From Gemmatimonadota bacterium (GTDB taxonomy: Bacteria; Gemmatimonadota; Gemmatimonadetes; Longimicrobiales; Gaopeijiaceae): a stretch of DNA of 20,249 nt. A model generated the notes under the pieces. The model saw only the letters and a list, made by a program, of their open reading frames with translations. It was not told where the DNA came from and made no database searches. This document shows positions 1 to 6,628 of the stretch, piece by piece; positions within the stretch are counted from its first letter, which is position 1; every line of letters starts with the position of its first letter. The translations under genes were made by a program, and so were the position numbers. The stretch spans positions 1-20,249 of the forward strand of contig JAGWBP010000029.1 of the NCBI GenBank assembly GCA_021295835.1, given 5' to 3'.

Positions 1-47
1 TCCACCTCGGCGGCCTCGACCTCTACCCCGATGGCCTGCCCGCATGA
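1..47 (+). CDS. possible 3' tail of a gene entering from the left
   Basis: Reading from base 3, the last 14 codons give HLGGLDLYPDGLPA and then TGA at 45-47. The peptide looks protein-like (a GLDLYPDG turn), and it would converge with the minus-strand propeller gene that ends at 77. Only 14 residues are visible, so no family can be named. The alternative is chance, because short open frames are common at this GC. A minus-strand frame over the same bases is also open to the edge. Confidence 0.2.
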   Translation, partial: HLGGLDLYPDGLPA

Positions 48-76
48 CCTGCTACCCACCAGAAATGGGGAAGAAC

Positions 77-1018
77 CTAGTCAGGAATCCAGAAGGTGGC
101 ACCATCAACAAAGACGTTGTCACCGTAGAATGGGTAGAACTGCGGCAAACCATCGGCCGCGATATCGTCAAAACCGGAAAATCGACCGCGATCTTCACGA
201 GAGATCCTCACCGGCTCCAGCGGCGTATCTGGCCCAAACTCCCGGACCAGACTCCCCGCCGTGTCGAAAACCGATATCATTGCAACCTTGTTGTCGAGGA
301 TGTAGTATCCACCGCCGATAACGCCCGCCAAACTCCCGCGGCCGAACGGAGCAGACTGTCCGTGCGTCTGACCACCCCGCTCATTAGGCGCGACGTACCT
401 TTCCGCTCCGAGATAGTAACCCAAGCTATCAACGAGGATTCCGTTCGTACCATACCGTCCCAGCACCATCACGTCGCGACGAAACATGGGTGATCTAGCA
501 GGATCGTCATAATTCCGATACTTCGCGGCAATTAGAAAGGAGCCATCAGCAAAGACACCCACCAACTGCGGGATTCTGTAGGGTGCCCAGTACTCAATAT
601 TGACGGTCCCTTTAGGCGCACCCGACAGGTCCCAGGCCGTCACCCGGCGGGACAAAACATCATACGTATACAGCCGCTCCCCGACGCGTTGCAAGGATGA
701 GAGCTTCTTGTACTCACCCGGTCCTTCCCCTGTGCCTCCGACCCGCCGGAGAAAATCGCCTGTGCGCTGGTCGTAGAAGCGAAGCGCACTCGAGCTGGCC
801 TGCGCGACAATCAGCGTATCCCCGACAAGAACGGCACCGATAACCCGGTGCAGAGGGTCTTGCGGGTCATCCCCGATGACCACCAGCGGAACCGTGTCGA
901 TCCAAGCATCCTGTTGAACACCCGCCGACTGGGTGCCTCCATCGCCGCCGATATCCCCATACACCGTTTGTAGAGACACCATCGCTCCGATGGCAAAACT
1001 CCTCTGGACTGAAGTCAT
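77..1018 (-). CDS. six-bladed beta-propeller-type protein, probably truncated
   Basis: A 313-residue protein rich in strand-turn repeats typical of NHL or 6-bladed beta-propellers. Blade-like segments include ALRFYDQRTGDFLRRVG, the loop GGTGEGPGEYKKL near residue 95, RVTAWDLSG, ISVFDTAGSLVREFG and DGATFWIPD. The GxGEGPGEF/Y-type loop is a hallmark of secreted 6-bladed propeller proteins abundant in Gemmatimonadota and Bacteroidota. The start ATG (1016-1018) has AAAGGA at 1027-1032, eight bases upstream. The N-terminus (SFAIGAMVSLQTVYG) is only weakly signal-peptide-like. The protein stops just after an 'xxWIPD' strand, where relatives normally continue for another blade, so a nonsense or frameshift end is likely. 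Catalytic function is not evident; a binding or surface role is inferred. Confidence 0.6.
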   Translation of the reverse strand: MTSVQRSFAIGAMVSLQTVYGDIGGDGGTQSAGVQQDAWIDTVPLVVIGDDPQDPLHRVIGAVLVGDTLIVAQASSSALRFYDQRTGDFLRRVGGTGEGPGEYKKLSSLQRVGERLYTYDVLSRRVTAWDLSGAPKGTVNIEYWAPYRIPQLVGVFADGSFLIAAKYRNYDDPARSPMFRRDVMVLGRYGTNGILVDSLGYYLGAERYVAPNERGGQTHGQSAPFGRGSLAGVIGGGYYILDNKVAMISVFDTAGSLVREFGPDTPLEPVRISREDRGRFSGFDDIAADGLPQFYPFYGDNVFVDGATFWIPD

Positions 1019-1119
1019 TGAAATTATCCTTTCTGTCTCGTCATCCTAGGCGCACGAAGGACCCGATGTCGGATGACTACGATCGAAGAATCCACTCTCC
1101 TGGGGCTTCACCTAGATGT

Positions 1120-1324
1120 CTAGTTGCTCCTCGCGCGCGTGTTGCGTCTGCGGATCCCCTCGGCACGCCCTCGCAAACCGGCCCACTCGGCCATTTGCCG
1201 TACAGTAGCACTCGGCCATTTGCCGTACAGTAGGAACGCCAAAATAAACACCTCCATCGGGTGAGAGAAAGGCCGGAGTCCCACGAATGGCCAAACGCAG
1301 AGCCAAGTCTTCATCCTCTGTCAC
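1120..1324 (-). pseudogene. C-terminal remnant of a thioredoxin-fold protein, frameshifted
   Basis: The minus strand reads EDLALRLAIRGTPAFLSPDGG followed by VYFGVPTVRQMAE. This matches the cis-proline end of DsbA-like or thioredoxin-like domains (x-GTPxF-x-DGxxYxGxP-x-M). No CXXC half is present: upstream the frame closes at a TAG inside the pentanucleotide repeat (1346-1348). A perfect 25-bp tandem duplication (1184-1233) sits inside the coding sequence. Removing one copy restores a sensible ending (MAEWAGLRGRA... to the TAG at 1120), whereas the actual sequence shifts frame after MAE. The fragment is therefore read as a decayed gene end. The family assignment rests on about 30 residues. Confidence 0.4.
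1184..1233. repeat. perfect 25-bp tandem duplication
   Basis: Two identical 25-base units lie head to tail, 1184-1208 and 1209-1233, each beginning CACTCGGCC and ending GTACAGTAG. Because 25 is not a multiple of three, it shifts the frame of the minus-strand thioredoxin-like remnant it lies in. The absence of mismatches suggests a recent slippage or duplication event. Confidence 0.95.
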
Positions 1325-1333
1325 ATACGGGCC

Positions 1334-1355
1334 GACTAGACTAGACTAGACTAGA
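1334..1355. repeat. pentanucleotide tandem repeat (GACTA)x4
   Basis: Four tandem GACTA units plus a partial fifth run from 1334 to 1355. On the minus strand the unit is TAGTC, which supplies the TAG that closes the thioredoxin-like frame. It could be a slippage-prone tract, but no intact gene depends on it here. Confidence 0.9.
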
Positions 1356-1371
1356 GGATGCATAAGGAATC

Positions 1372-1497
1372 GTGCCGGAAACCGCAACTCCAGACGATGA
1401 CTTGGTTCCACTTGTCCGGTTGATCAAGTACGGAATGACCCGCCGGTGGAAGGGCGGCAAGTCAGTGTGGCAATGCGATTTGCAGGAATTGGCGTGA
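1372..1497 (+). CDS. tiny hypothetical protein, 41 aa
   Basis: GTG start at 1372 with AAGGA at 1364-1368 only three bases away, and TGA at 1495-1497. The peptide (VPETATPDDDLVPLV, then RLIKYGMTRRWKGG and SVWQCDLQELA) has a natural-looking composition with one basic helix. I recognise no family. It lies between two decayed remnants, so it may itself be a gene fragment or chance. Confidence 0.2.
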   Translation: MPETATPDDDLVPLVRLIKYGMTRRWKGGKSVWQCDLQELA

Positions 1498-1632
1498 TCG
1501 CCACGATCCGTCGGCCCTACTGGCACTTCACCCGCAACTCCGCTGGCTCCTGGGACGATCCGCGCCTCCAGTGCTCCCGGCATCTTTGGTCGGCGAGCTT
1601 GTCCGCGATCCACTCGCTACACGACGGCCGCT

Positions 1633-1930
1633 TCACGAGGCACCTCCGTTGATGCGGGCGTACTCGGTCAGCGGATGACGCTCGACATCGACGACCGGAC
1701 TGGTGTCGGCCCCTCCCGCCGGTTTGCCCGCCCGGTCCACGCGCCGCGGCGCCACCGCGCGGTGGGGCCAGGGAGCTGGAGGCAGCAGATGCGGCAGCTC
1801 GGCCTCGAAGCGCTCCGCAGGCCTCTCCTTCAGGCTTCCGTGGATCCGGAAGTTGGCCACGATGTCCAGCCAACTGAACGCCCGGGCGTTGAGATCGTCG
1901 TCCGGTCTCGAGGGGACCTTCAGGATCGGC
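1633..1930 (-). pseudogene. C-terminal fragment of an IS21-family (IstA-like) transposase
   Basis: About 98 residues on the minus strand follow the C-terminal pattern of IS21 transposases. They include DDLNARAFSWLDIVANFRIH, then GSLKERPAERFEAELPHLLP, a basic RRVDRAG stretch, and a closing VERHPLTEYARI. The WLxxxANxRxHGxxxERPxERFxxE pattern is the segment just after the DDE catalytic core. The helix-turn-helix, the DDE residues and the IstB ATPase partner are all missing. The frame stays open upstream to about 2061, but without family resemblance. This is a dead insertion-sequence relic directly beyond the stop of the SRAP gene. Confidence 0.5.
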
Positions 1931-2045
1931 TTCGGCCTCCCCGAGGAAGAGCTGACGCCGACGCTGGAGCGAGTCGGATAGCTCCTCCGGGTGTTGGATT
2001 GAGTGCGATGATGTCTACTACACGGTACATAATCCCCTCTGCAGT

Positions 2046-2750
2046 TTACATTTCGTTGCACACGACCTCTTCGACAGCCTGAATGCAGCGGCTGCCCTCG
2101 TAGCCCGCCCGGTTCACTCTGCGCGAGACGGGGCGCGTGGCAAGATCGGGGGGCTCGGCGGACGCGAGGAGATCTTGGAGCTCCTCCGGCCTAGTGGCGC
2201 TACACAGCCATTCCGTCCACGACGGCCCGGGCAGAATCACAGGCGCCCGGTCGTGGAGCCAGGCAATCGACTCGGGGGCGGCGCGGGTGAGGACCGCGAA
2301 GGTCGCACGCGTGGAGGTGTCGAGCCCGTTCTGTTGACGGCGCGTCGGCGACCAGATCGCGGCCATCGCGAAGAGGGCGCGGTCCGGTCGGTGCATCCAG
2401 TAGGGCTGCCTGCCTTCCGGGCGGTTCTGCCACTCGTAGAAGCCGTCGGCCGGGACAAGGCAGCGACGGGCGAGGAAGTCCTCGCGAAACGATGGTCTCC
2501 GGGCGACCGTCTCGGACCGGGCGTTGATCAGGAGGCGCCCCGAGCGCCGACCCCGCCAGCCGCGCTGGGCCAGACCCCAGGACATGGGACCCATGCGACG
2601 GCCCTCCGGCGCGGCGATCACGACCGGAGCGTCCTCGGCGGGGGCGATGTTGTAGCGTGGTCCGAAGCCTGTCAGGACAGACGCGACGCTGGCGCCGAAG
2701 ACCCCGGCGGCCTCCTCCACCTCCACTCCCAAGGTGAAGCGGCCGCACAC
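2046..2750 (-). CDS. SRAP-domain abasic-site DNA-protein crosslink protein (HMCES/YedK family)
   Basis: A 234-residue protein, typical of the family. Cys2 after the initiator (MCGRF) forms the thiazolidine crosslink to abasic sites in single-stranded DNA. Other conserved residues are N34 in RYNIAP, N76/R78/E80 in INARSE, the catalytic-site E106 in PADGFYEW, and H166 in WLHDRAPVIL. These correspond to YedK Cys2, Asn75, Glu105 and His160. The start is GTG at 2748-2750, required to put Cys at position 2. It is the last gene of a three-gene minus-strand operon, six bases after the stop of the acyl-hydrolase. A DNA-protection role in the cytosol is established for the family; why it is linked to the two upstream genes is unknown. 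Confidence 0.93.
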   Translation of the reverse strand: MCGRFTLGVEVEEAAGVFGASVASVLTGFGPRYNIAPAEDAPVVIAAPEGRRMGPMSWGLAQRGWRGRRSGRLLINARSETVARRPSFREDFLARRCLVPADGFYEWQNRPEGRQPYWMHRPDRALFAMAAIWSPTRRQQNGLDTSTRATFAVLTRAAPESIAWLHDRAPVILPGPSWTEWLCSATRPEELQDLLASAEPPDLATRPVSRRVNRAGYEGSRCIQAVEEVVCNEM

Positions 2751-2756
2751 GGGGTC

Positions 2757-3797
2757 TCAGACGCTCTCCGCCCCGAGACACCCCACGCTGCGCGCCTCGG
2801 TGTCCACCCCGACGGTGTCGTTGACAACGAAAAAGCCGTCCTCGCCCAGCCGCTGGTAGAGCGGCATCAGGATTCTGCCGCTTCGCGGGGCGACGACATC
2901 GCCGTTGCGGTCCCGCCCGATCACGTCGCCCGCCCGCACCGGCTGAAAGTTGCGAAGGCCGGGCTTGGTGAGATAGCCGTCCCCTTCGGCGATCGGATGC
3001 CGATACGTCAGCTCCACGACTCGTGGAAGGTGCAGCCACTCGTCCTGAAGGTCTCTGTACGCGGCGGTCGCTTCGGGCGCGTCGGCTGCCCCCAGAAGGC
3101 CGGACGCCCGCACCGCCAGCCAGATCGCCCCGAGGGCCCTGTCGACCGCGGCCGGCTCCTCGTGCTGTCCGCTCTCGAAGACTGCGGTCGTGTACCCGAT
3201 TTGGTCCAGGTACGTGATCAGCGTCCCCTGGAGTTTGTGGTTGAGGTGCTGCACCATCGGCACCGGGATCGCGCCTACGAAGGGCCTGTGCCTGGGGGTG
3301 TCGGCCGAGGTGCTGAATGCGCCGCCGCCACTCGAGGTGGTGTGGAGGTCCAGGATGTGCACCGGGCCTCTCGCGCGCGCCGCCACCTCCTCCAGGACGG
3401 CCAGCATCCGCACGACCTCGTGATCCTCGGGCCTCCGGGCCGCTCGGCCGTCTCCCTCGGCGCGAGCGACCGCCTCGCCGATCCTGCTCTCCGTCCAGAC
3501 CCGGTTGAGGTCGTACGCCAGGTAGCGCCGACGCGCCGCCAGCGCCTGCACGTTGCCGACCACCGCCACGAAGTCGCCTGCCAATCTGGTCCTTCGCGAC
3601 CGGAGCAGGGGCACAGCCATCTCGAGCGCCCTCACCCCGGCCGGCTCGTTGCCGTGCAGCCCGCCGATGCAGAGCAGAAGCGGGCCGGCCGACGCGCCCT
3701 CGACCCAGCCGATCCTGCCGAGTGCCCGATCGTGCGGACGACCGATCCAAAGCGCCCGGGCCTTCGCCCCAGAGGGGGGGGCGGGCGCGTCACCCAT
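2757..3797 (-). CDS. AstE/AspA-type zinc acyl-hydrolase (succinylglutamate desuccinylase/aspartoacylase family)
   Basis: A 346-residue M14-like metallohydrolase. The zinc motif GGLHGNEPAG gives ligands H48 and E51. DLNR follows at 96-99 (substrate-carboxylate binding), the third zinc ligand H152 lies in ILDLHTTSSGG, and the likely catalytic E208 in VFESGQHE. A C-terminal beta domain holds a YRHPI segment. Family members remove an acyl group from an amino acid or cleave a terminal amide. The ATG at 3795-3797 lies six bases after the amidoligase stop, and its own stop is six bases before the SRAP gene, so the three are surely co-transcribed. Adjacent to a ligase rather than to arginine-catabolism genes, it is more likely a peptide or amide hydrolase than a true AstE. 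Confidence 0.88.
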   Translation of the reverse strand: MGDAPAPPSGAKARALWIGRPHDRALGRIGWVEGASAGPLLLCIGGLHGNEPAGVRALEMAVPLLRSRRTRLAGDFVAVVGNVQALAARRRYLAYDLNRVWTESRIGEAVARAEGDGRAARRPEDHEVVRMLAVLEEVAARARGPVHILDLHTTSSGGGAFSTSADTPRHRPFVGAIPVPMVQHLNHKLQGTLITYLDQIGYTTAVFESGQHEEPAAVDRALGAIWLAVRASGLLGAADAPEATAAYRDLQDEWLHLPRVVELTYRHPIAEGDGYLTKPGLRNFQPVRAGDVIGRDRNGDVVAPRSGRILMPLYQRLGEDGFFVVNDTVGVDTEARSVGCLGAESV

Positions 3798-3803
3798 GCG
3801 CCG

Positions 3804-5714
3804 TCACGCCCCTAGCGCGTCCTCGAGGAGGTTGTAGGCCATGGGCATGAAGTCCGTCTCGCTCACAAGCCCGACGAGCTGCTCGTTCTTGACTACCGGC
3901 AGCGCCGACACCTGCCGGTCGCGCATCAGCCTGATGGCCTCCAGCGTCGGAGTCTCCGGGGTGATCGTGACGGGCTCACGCTCCATGACCTCGCTCACCG
4001 GCACGTTCTCCACCTCGTCGCGCGTTCTGCCGGCGGACATGAGTCGTAGGATCGATCGATAGGAGACGATCCCGACGAGCTTGTGCTCGTTGTCCTCGAT
4101 CAGGAGGTGGCGGATACCGCGTACATGCATCAGATAGGCCACCATCTCGACGAGCTCGTCCTGGTTGACGGTCGTCAGTGCGGTGGACATGTATTGCTCC
4201 ACGCGCACGTAGTTGTGCTTCCATCCCCCGGCCTCGTGGAGCTGGGCGGCCTCCCACTCGGCGACCGGCAGCTGCGCCTTCTGCTGCCGCACCGTGGCCG
4301 AGGTGAGAGCTGCCAGGCGTTCGCCCCTGCTGCCGACCTGCTTCAGATTGGCGAGGGAGCGGAGCATCCACGCCGATCCCGTCGTGCGCGCCTTCACCCG
4401 AGCCTCGAAGACGTCCAGGTAGCGCTCCGCCTCGCCGTCCGCCAGGGGATACGGGGCGAGGCCCTCCCGGGCAAGCGGCAGGAGGGTGTCGAGGAGGAGC
4501 CGGTCGGAGGGACGAGTCTCGCCGTCCATCCACGCCATCCCGGAACGAAGCCCCAGGCGCGACGCAGCCAGGAAGTTGCTCTTCGCATCGTCGAACTCGA
4601 GACGCCCGGTCAGATCGGGGTAGCGTTTCGCCACCCCCAGCACCGCTCCGATCCACATTACCAGATTGGCCATTTCGTCGATCGTGGAGGGACCGGACGG
4701 GAGCGCGCGACACTCGATGCGCAGGTGCGGCTTCCCGTTCGAGATGCCGTAGCAGGGCCGGTTCCACCGGTAGACGGTCCCATTGAAGAGCTGGAGCGCC
4801 TGAAGCTTCGGCACTCCCCCCGACTCGAGCACCGCGAACGGGTCTTCGTCCACTGCGGAGGCCAGCAGCACGCGGAAGGCCGCGATGTCCTCCTGGAACA
4901 GCTCGACCACCGAGCGGCGGATCCAGTTGCCGCCGAAGCGGACGCGCGGGCTCATCTCGCGCATGTGCAGGTCGCTGCCCCTGGTGTCCAGCGACTGCTG
5001 GAAGAGCGCGATCCGCGTCTCGGCCCACAGCCTGCGCCCGAAGAGGAGCGGCGAGTTGACGCACGCCGCCAGGATCGGTCCGATGACAGCCTGGGCCACG
5101 TTGTAGAAGTGGGCGAACTCCTCGGCCGATACCTGAAGGTGAATCTGGGCGCTCGTGTTGCACGCCTCCAGCATCACCGAGTCGTGCTGGATGATCAGCT
5201 CGTCGGTGCCCCGAATGCGAAGCCGGAAGGCACCCGGACCGGCGGCGTGCATCGCCTGGTTCAGGGCGTGGTAGCGGGCTCTGGGGGTGATGTTGGCGAG
5301 CGACAGGTCCGACTTCGAGAGAGTCGGCAGGATTCCCGTGAGGACGACTTCGCAGCCTTGGCGGCGCGCCGCGGCGCTCACGCGCGCCACGTACTCGTCG
5401 AGCTCCTGGTGCATGTCGGTGAAGCAGGTGCCGCCGAGGAGCCTCGGCGACAGGTTCGCCTCGAGGTTGAAACGCGCCAGCTCGGTGGTGAAGGGCGTGT
5501 CGTTCAGGTCCTCGAGAACCTCGACGGCCACCGGCGCAGGACGCCACGCCTCGTCTACGAGAAACAGCTCCTGCTCCGCGCCGACGCGGCGGACGCCCGA
5601 CTCGATCATGCCGTCGGCCAGCACCCGCTCCAGAGCCTGGAGATCCCTGAGGAGCGCCCGCGTGAAGACCCGCATTTCCTCGGGCGACCGCGTTGGCATT
5701 ACGTCAATACCCAT
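3804..5714 (-). CDS. GCS2-type glutamate-cysteine-ligase-like amidoligase fused to two CBS domains
   Basis: About 636 residues. The N-terminal roughly 500 residues match the GCS2 (GshA/YbdK-like) carboxylate-amine ligase fold: VGAEQELFLVD near residues 44-54, FNLEANLSPR, ITPRARYHALNQ, LEACNTSAQIHLQV and LRIECRALPSGPS. The last roughly 125 residues are two CBS modules (ALTTVNQDELVEMVAYLM..., then VMEREPVTITPETPTLEAIR to the end). CBS pairs usually sense adenine nucleotides, so nucleotide-regulated ligation is inferred. ATG 5712-5714 is chosen over the GTG at 5735 because GGAGGA (5721-5726) sits six bases before it. It is the first gene of the operon with the acyl-hydrolase and the SRAP protein. 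The real substrates are unknown; glutathione synthesis is possible but not shown. Confidence 0.88.
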   Translation of the reverse strand: MGIDVMPTRSPEEMRVFTRALLRDLQALERVLADGMIESGVRRVGAEQELFLVDEAWRPAPVAVEVLEDLNDTPFTTELARFNLEANLSPRLLGGTCFTDMHQELDEYVARVSAAARRQGCEVVLTGILPTLSKSDLSLANITPRARYHALNQAMHAAGPGAFRLRIRGTDELIIQHDSVMLEACNTSAQIHLQVSAEEFAHFYNVAQAVIGPILAACVNSPLLFGRRLWAETRIALFQQSLDTRGSDLHMREMSPRVRFGGNWIRRSVVELFQEDIAAFRVLLASAVDEDPFAVLESGGVPKLQALQLFNGTVYRWNRPCYGISNGKPHLRIECRALPSGPSTIDEMANLVMWIGAVLGVAKRYPDLTGRLEFDDAKSNFLAASRLGLRSGMAWMDGETRPSDRLLLDTLLPLAREGLAPYPLADGEAERYLDVFEARVKARTTGSAWMLRSLANLKQVGSRGERLAALTSATVRQQKAQLPVAEWEAAQLHEAGGWKHNYVRVEQYMSTALTTVNQDELVEMVAYLMHVRGIRHLLIEDNEHKLVGIVSYRSILRLMSAGRTRDEVENVPVSEVMEREPVTITPETPTLEAIRLMRDRQVSALPVVKNEQLVGLVSETDFMPMAYNLLEDALGA

Positions 5715-5720
5715 TGTCCG

Positions 5721-5726
5721 TCCTCC
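5721..5726 (-). promoter_or_regulatory. ribosome binding site deciding the amidoligase start
   Basis: GGAGGA on the minus strand, six bases before ATG 5712-5714. It lies inside the extension that the upstream GTG (5735) would create, and so argues for the shorter protein. Confidence 0.75.
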
Positions 5727-5728
5727 AC

Positions 5729-5961
5729 TGTCCACGGGCTGCCAGAGTGCGATCCCGTGCTAGAAATTCTACCGCGAAGCGACGTTCCAGCAGTCCGTGT
5801 AATCTCGCGCAAGCACCGAGAGCGGCGAAGCGATCCAGCATGGATGCAGCGCCCCTCGAATGCCGCCAGGGTGCATCTGCGGACCGCAGGGGCTGGTAGA
5901 GCAACGCAGAGCTGAGCCACGGGTATGAATACTGTAAATCATAGATTTGTCCACGGGCTGC
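5729..5961. repeat. 14-bp direct repeats bracketing the amidoligase upstream region
   Basis: TGTCCACGGGCTGC occurs at 5729-5742 and again at 5948-5961. The first copy abuts the amidoligase ribosome site; the second touches the nitroreductase stop codon (5961-5963). The roughly 205 bp between holds no convincing gene. On the minus strand a TAGAAT (plus coordinates 5766-5771) could be a -10 element for the operon, without a good -35. No terminal inverted repeats were seen. Confidence 0.7.
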
Positions 5962-6572
5962 TAGCGAAAGGTGGCGATGCTGCGAAGCGGCTTGCGCCCG
6001 ATCGCGGGGACCTCGGCGGCGGCGGCCGGCAGCCCGGCCACGAGGAGCAGAAAGGGGCGCTCGCTCGAGGGCCTGCCCAGGATCTCGTTGAGGAAGTTCA
6101 TCGGCGAGGGCGTGTGCGTAAGCGTGGCGAGTCCCGCCCGGTGCAGGGCGCTGATCAGGATGCCGGTCGCAATCCCAACGCTCTCCTGCACGTAGTAGTT
6201 CTTGTGCCTGTCGCCGTCTGGGGCCAGGTGATAGCGCTGCGCGAAGATCGCGATCAGGTATGGAGCACACTCCAGGAAAGGCTTGTTCTCGTCGGTGCCG
6301 AGGGGGGCCAGGGCTTCCAGCCACTCCTGGGGGGCGCCCCCGGCGTAGAACGCCCGTTCCTCCTCTTCGGCCGCCACCCGGATGCGGGCCTTTACCTCGG
6401 GGTCCGAGACGACGACGAAGTGCCACGGCTGCCGGTTGGCGCCGCTCGGCGCCGTGCCCGCAGCCCGCACGCACTCCTCGACCACCTCCAGCGGCACGGC
6501 CTTCGAGCTGTAGTGGCGCACCGTGCGACGCCGCGCGGCCTCCTCGCGGAATTCCCTGGCCCGCCTGGCCAT
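5961..6572 (-). CDS. nitroreductase-family flavoprotein, iodotyrosine-deiodinase-like
   Basis: 203 residues from the ATG at 6572. The FMN-binding signature RRRTVRHYSSKAVP (14-27) is followed by AGTAPSGANRQPWHFVVV (38-55), the lid region with NYYVQESVG, and the C-terminal TPSPMNFLNEILGRP typical of the IYD subgroup of nitroreductases. The family uses FMN and NAD(P)H for reductive dehalogenation or nitro/quinone reduction in the cytosol. Family-like sequence continues upstream of the ATG (PIFTPLEGYAEIAAPEM), so translation probably begins about 20 codons earlier. The only candidate there is CTG 6630-6632, which overlaps the TGA of the amino-acid dehydrogenase. The overlap implies one transcript. 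The substrate is unknown. Confidence 0.87.
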   Translation of the reverse strand: MARRAREFREEAARRRTVRHYSSKAVPLEVVEECVRAAGTAPSGANRQPWHFVVVSDPEVKARIRVAAEEEERAFYAGGAPQEWLEALAPLGTDENKPFLECAPYLIAIFAQRYHLAPDGDRHKNYYVQESVGIATGILISALHRAGLATLTHTPSPMNFLNEILGRPSSERPFLLLVAGLPAAAAEVPAIGRKPLRSIATFR

Positions 6573-6628
6573 CTCGGGAGCGGCGATCTCGGCGTAGCCC
6601 TCCAGCGGCGTGAAGATCGGCCGGCGAG

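Noticed and set aside
1184..1233. The 25-bp repeats as a CRISPR array
   Set aside because: The copies are directly adjacent with no spacers and there are only two.
1517..1873. 118-codon minus frame overlapping the IS21 relic
   Set aside because: Arg/Gly/Ala-rich with no family resemblance; the neighbouring frame carries the transposase pattern.
2175..3815. A 546-codon plus-strand frame across the SRAP and acyl-hydrolase genes
   Set aside because: It is antisense to two genes with full catalytic motifs and shows no motifs of its own.
5715..5735. GTG at 5735 as start of the amidoligase
   Set aside because: The GGAGGA site lies inside this extension at the right distance for the ATG at 5714.
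4083..5915. A 610-codon plus-strand frame opposite the amidoligase
   Set aside because: No domain is recognisable and composition is shadow-like; the minus-strand GCS2-CBS reading explains the sequence.
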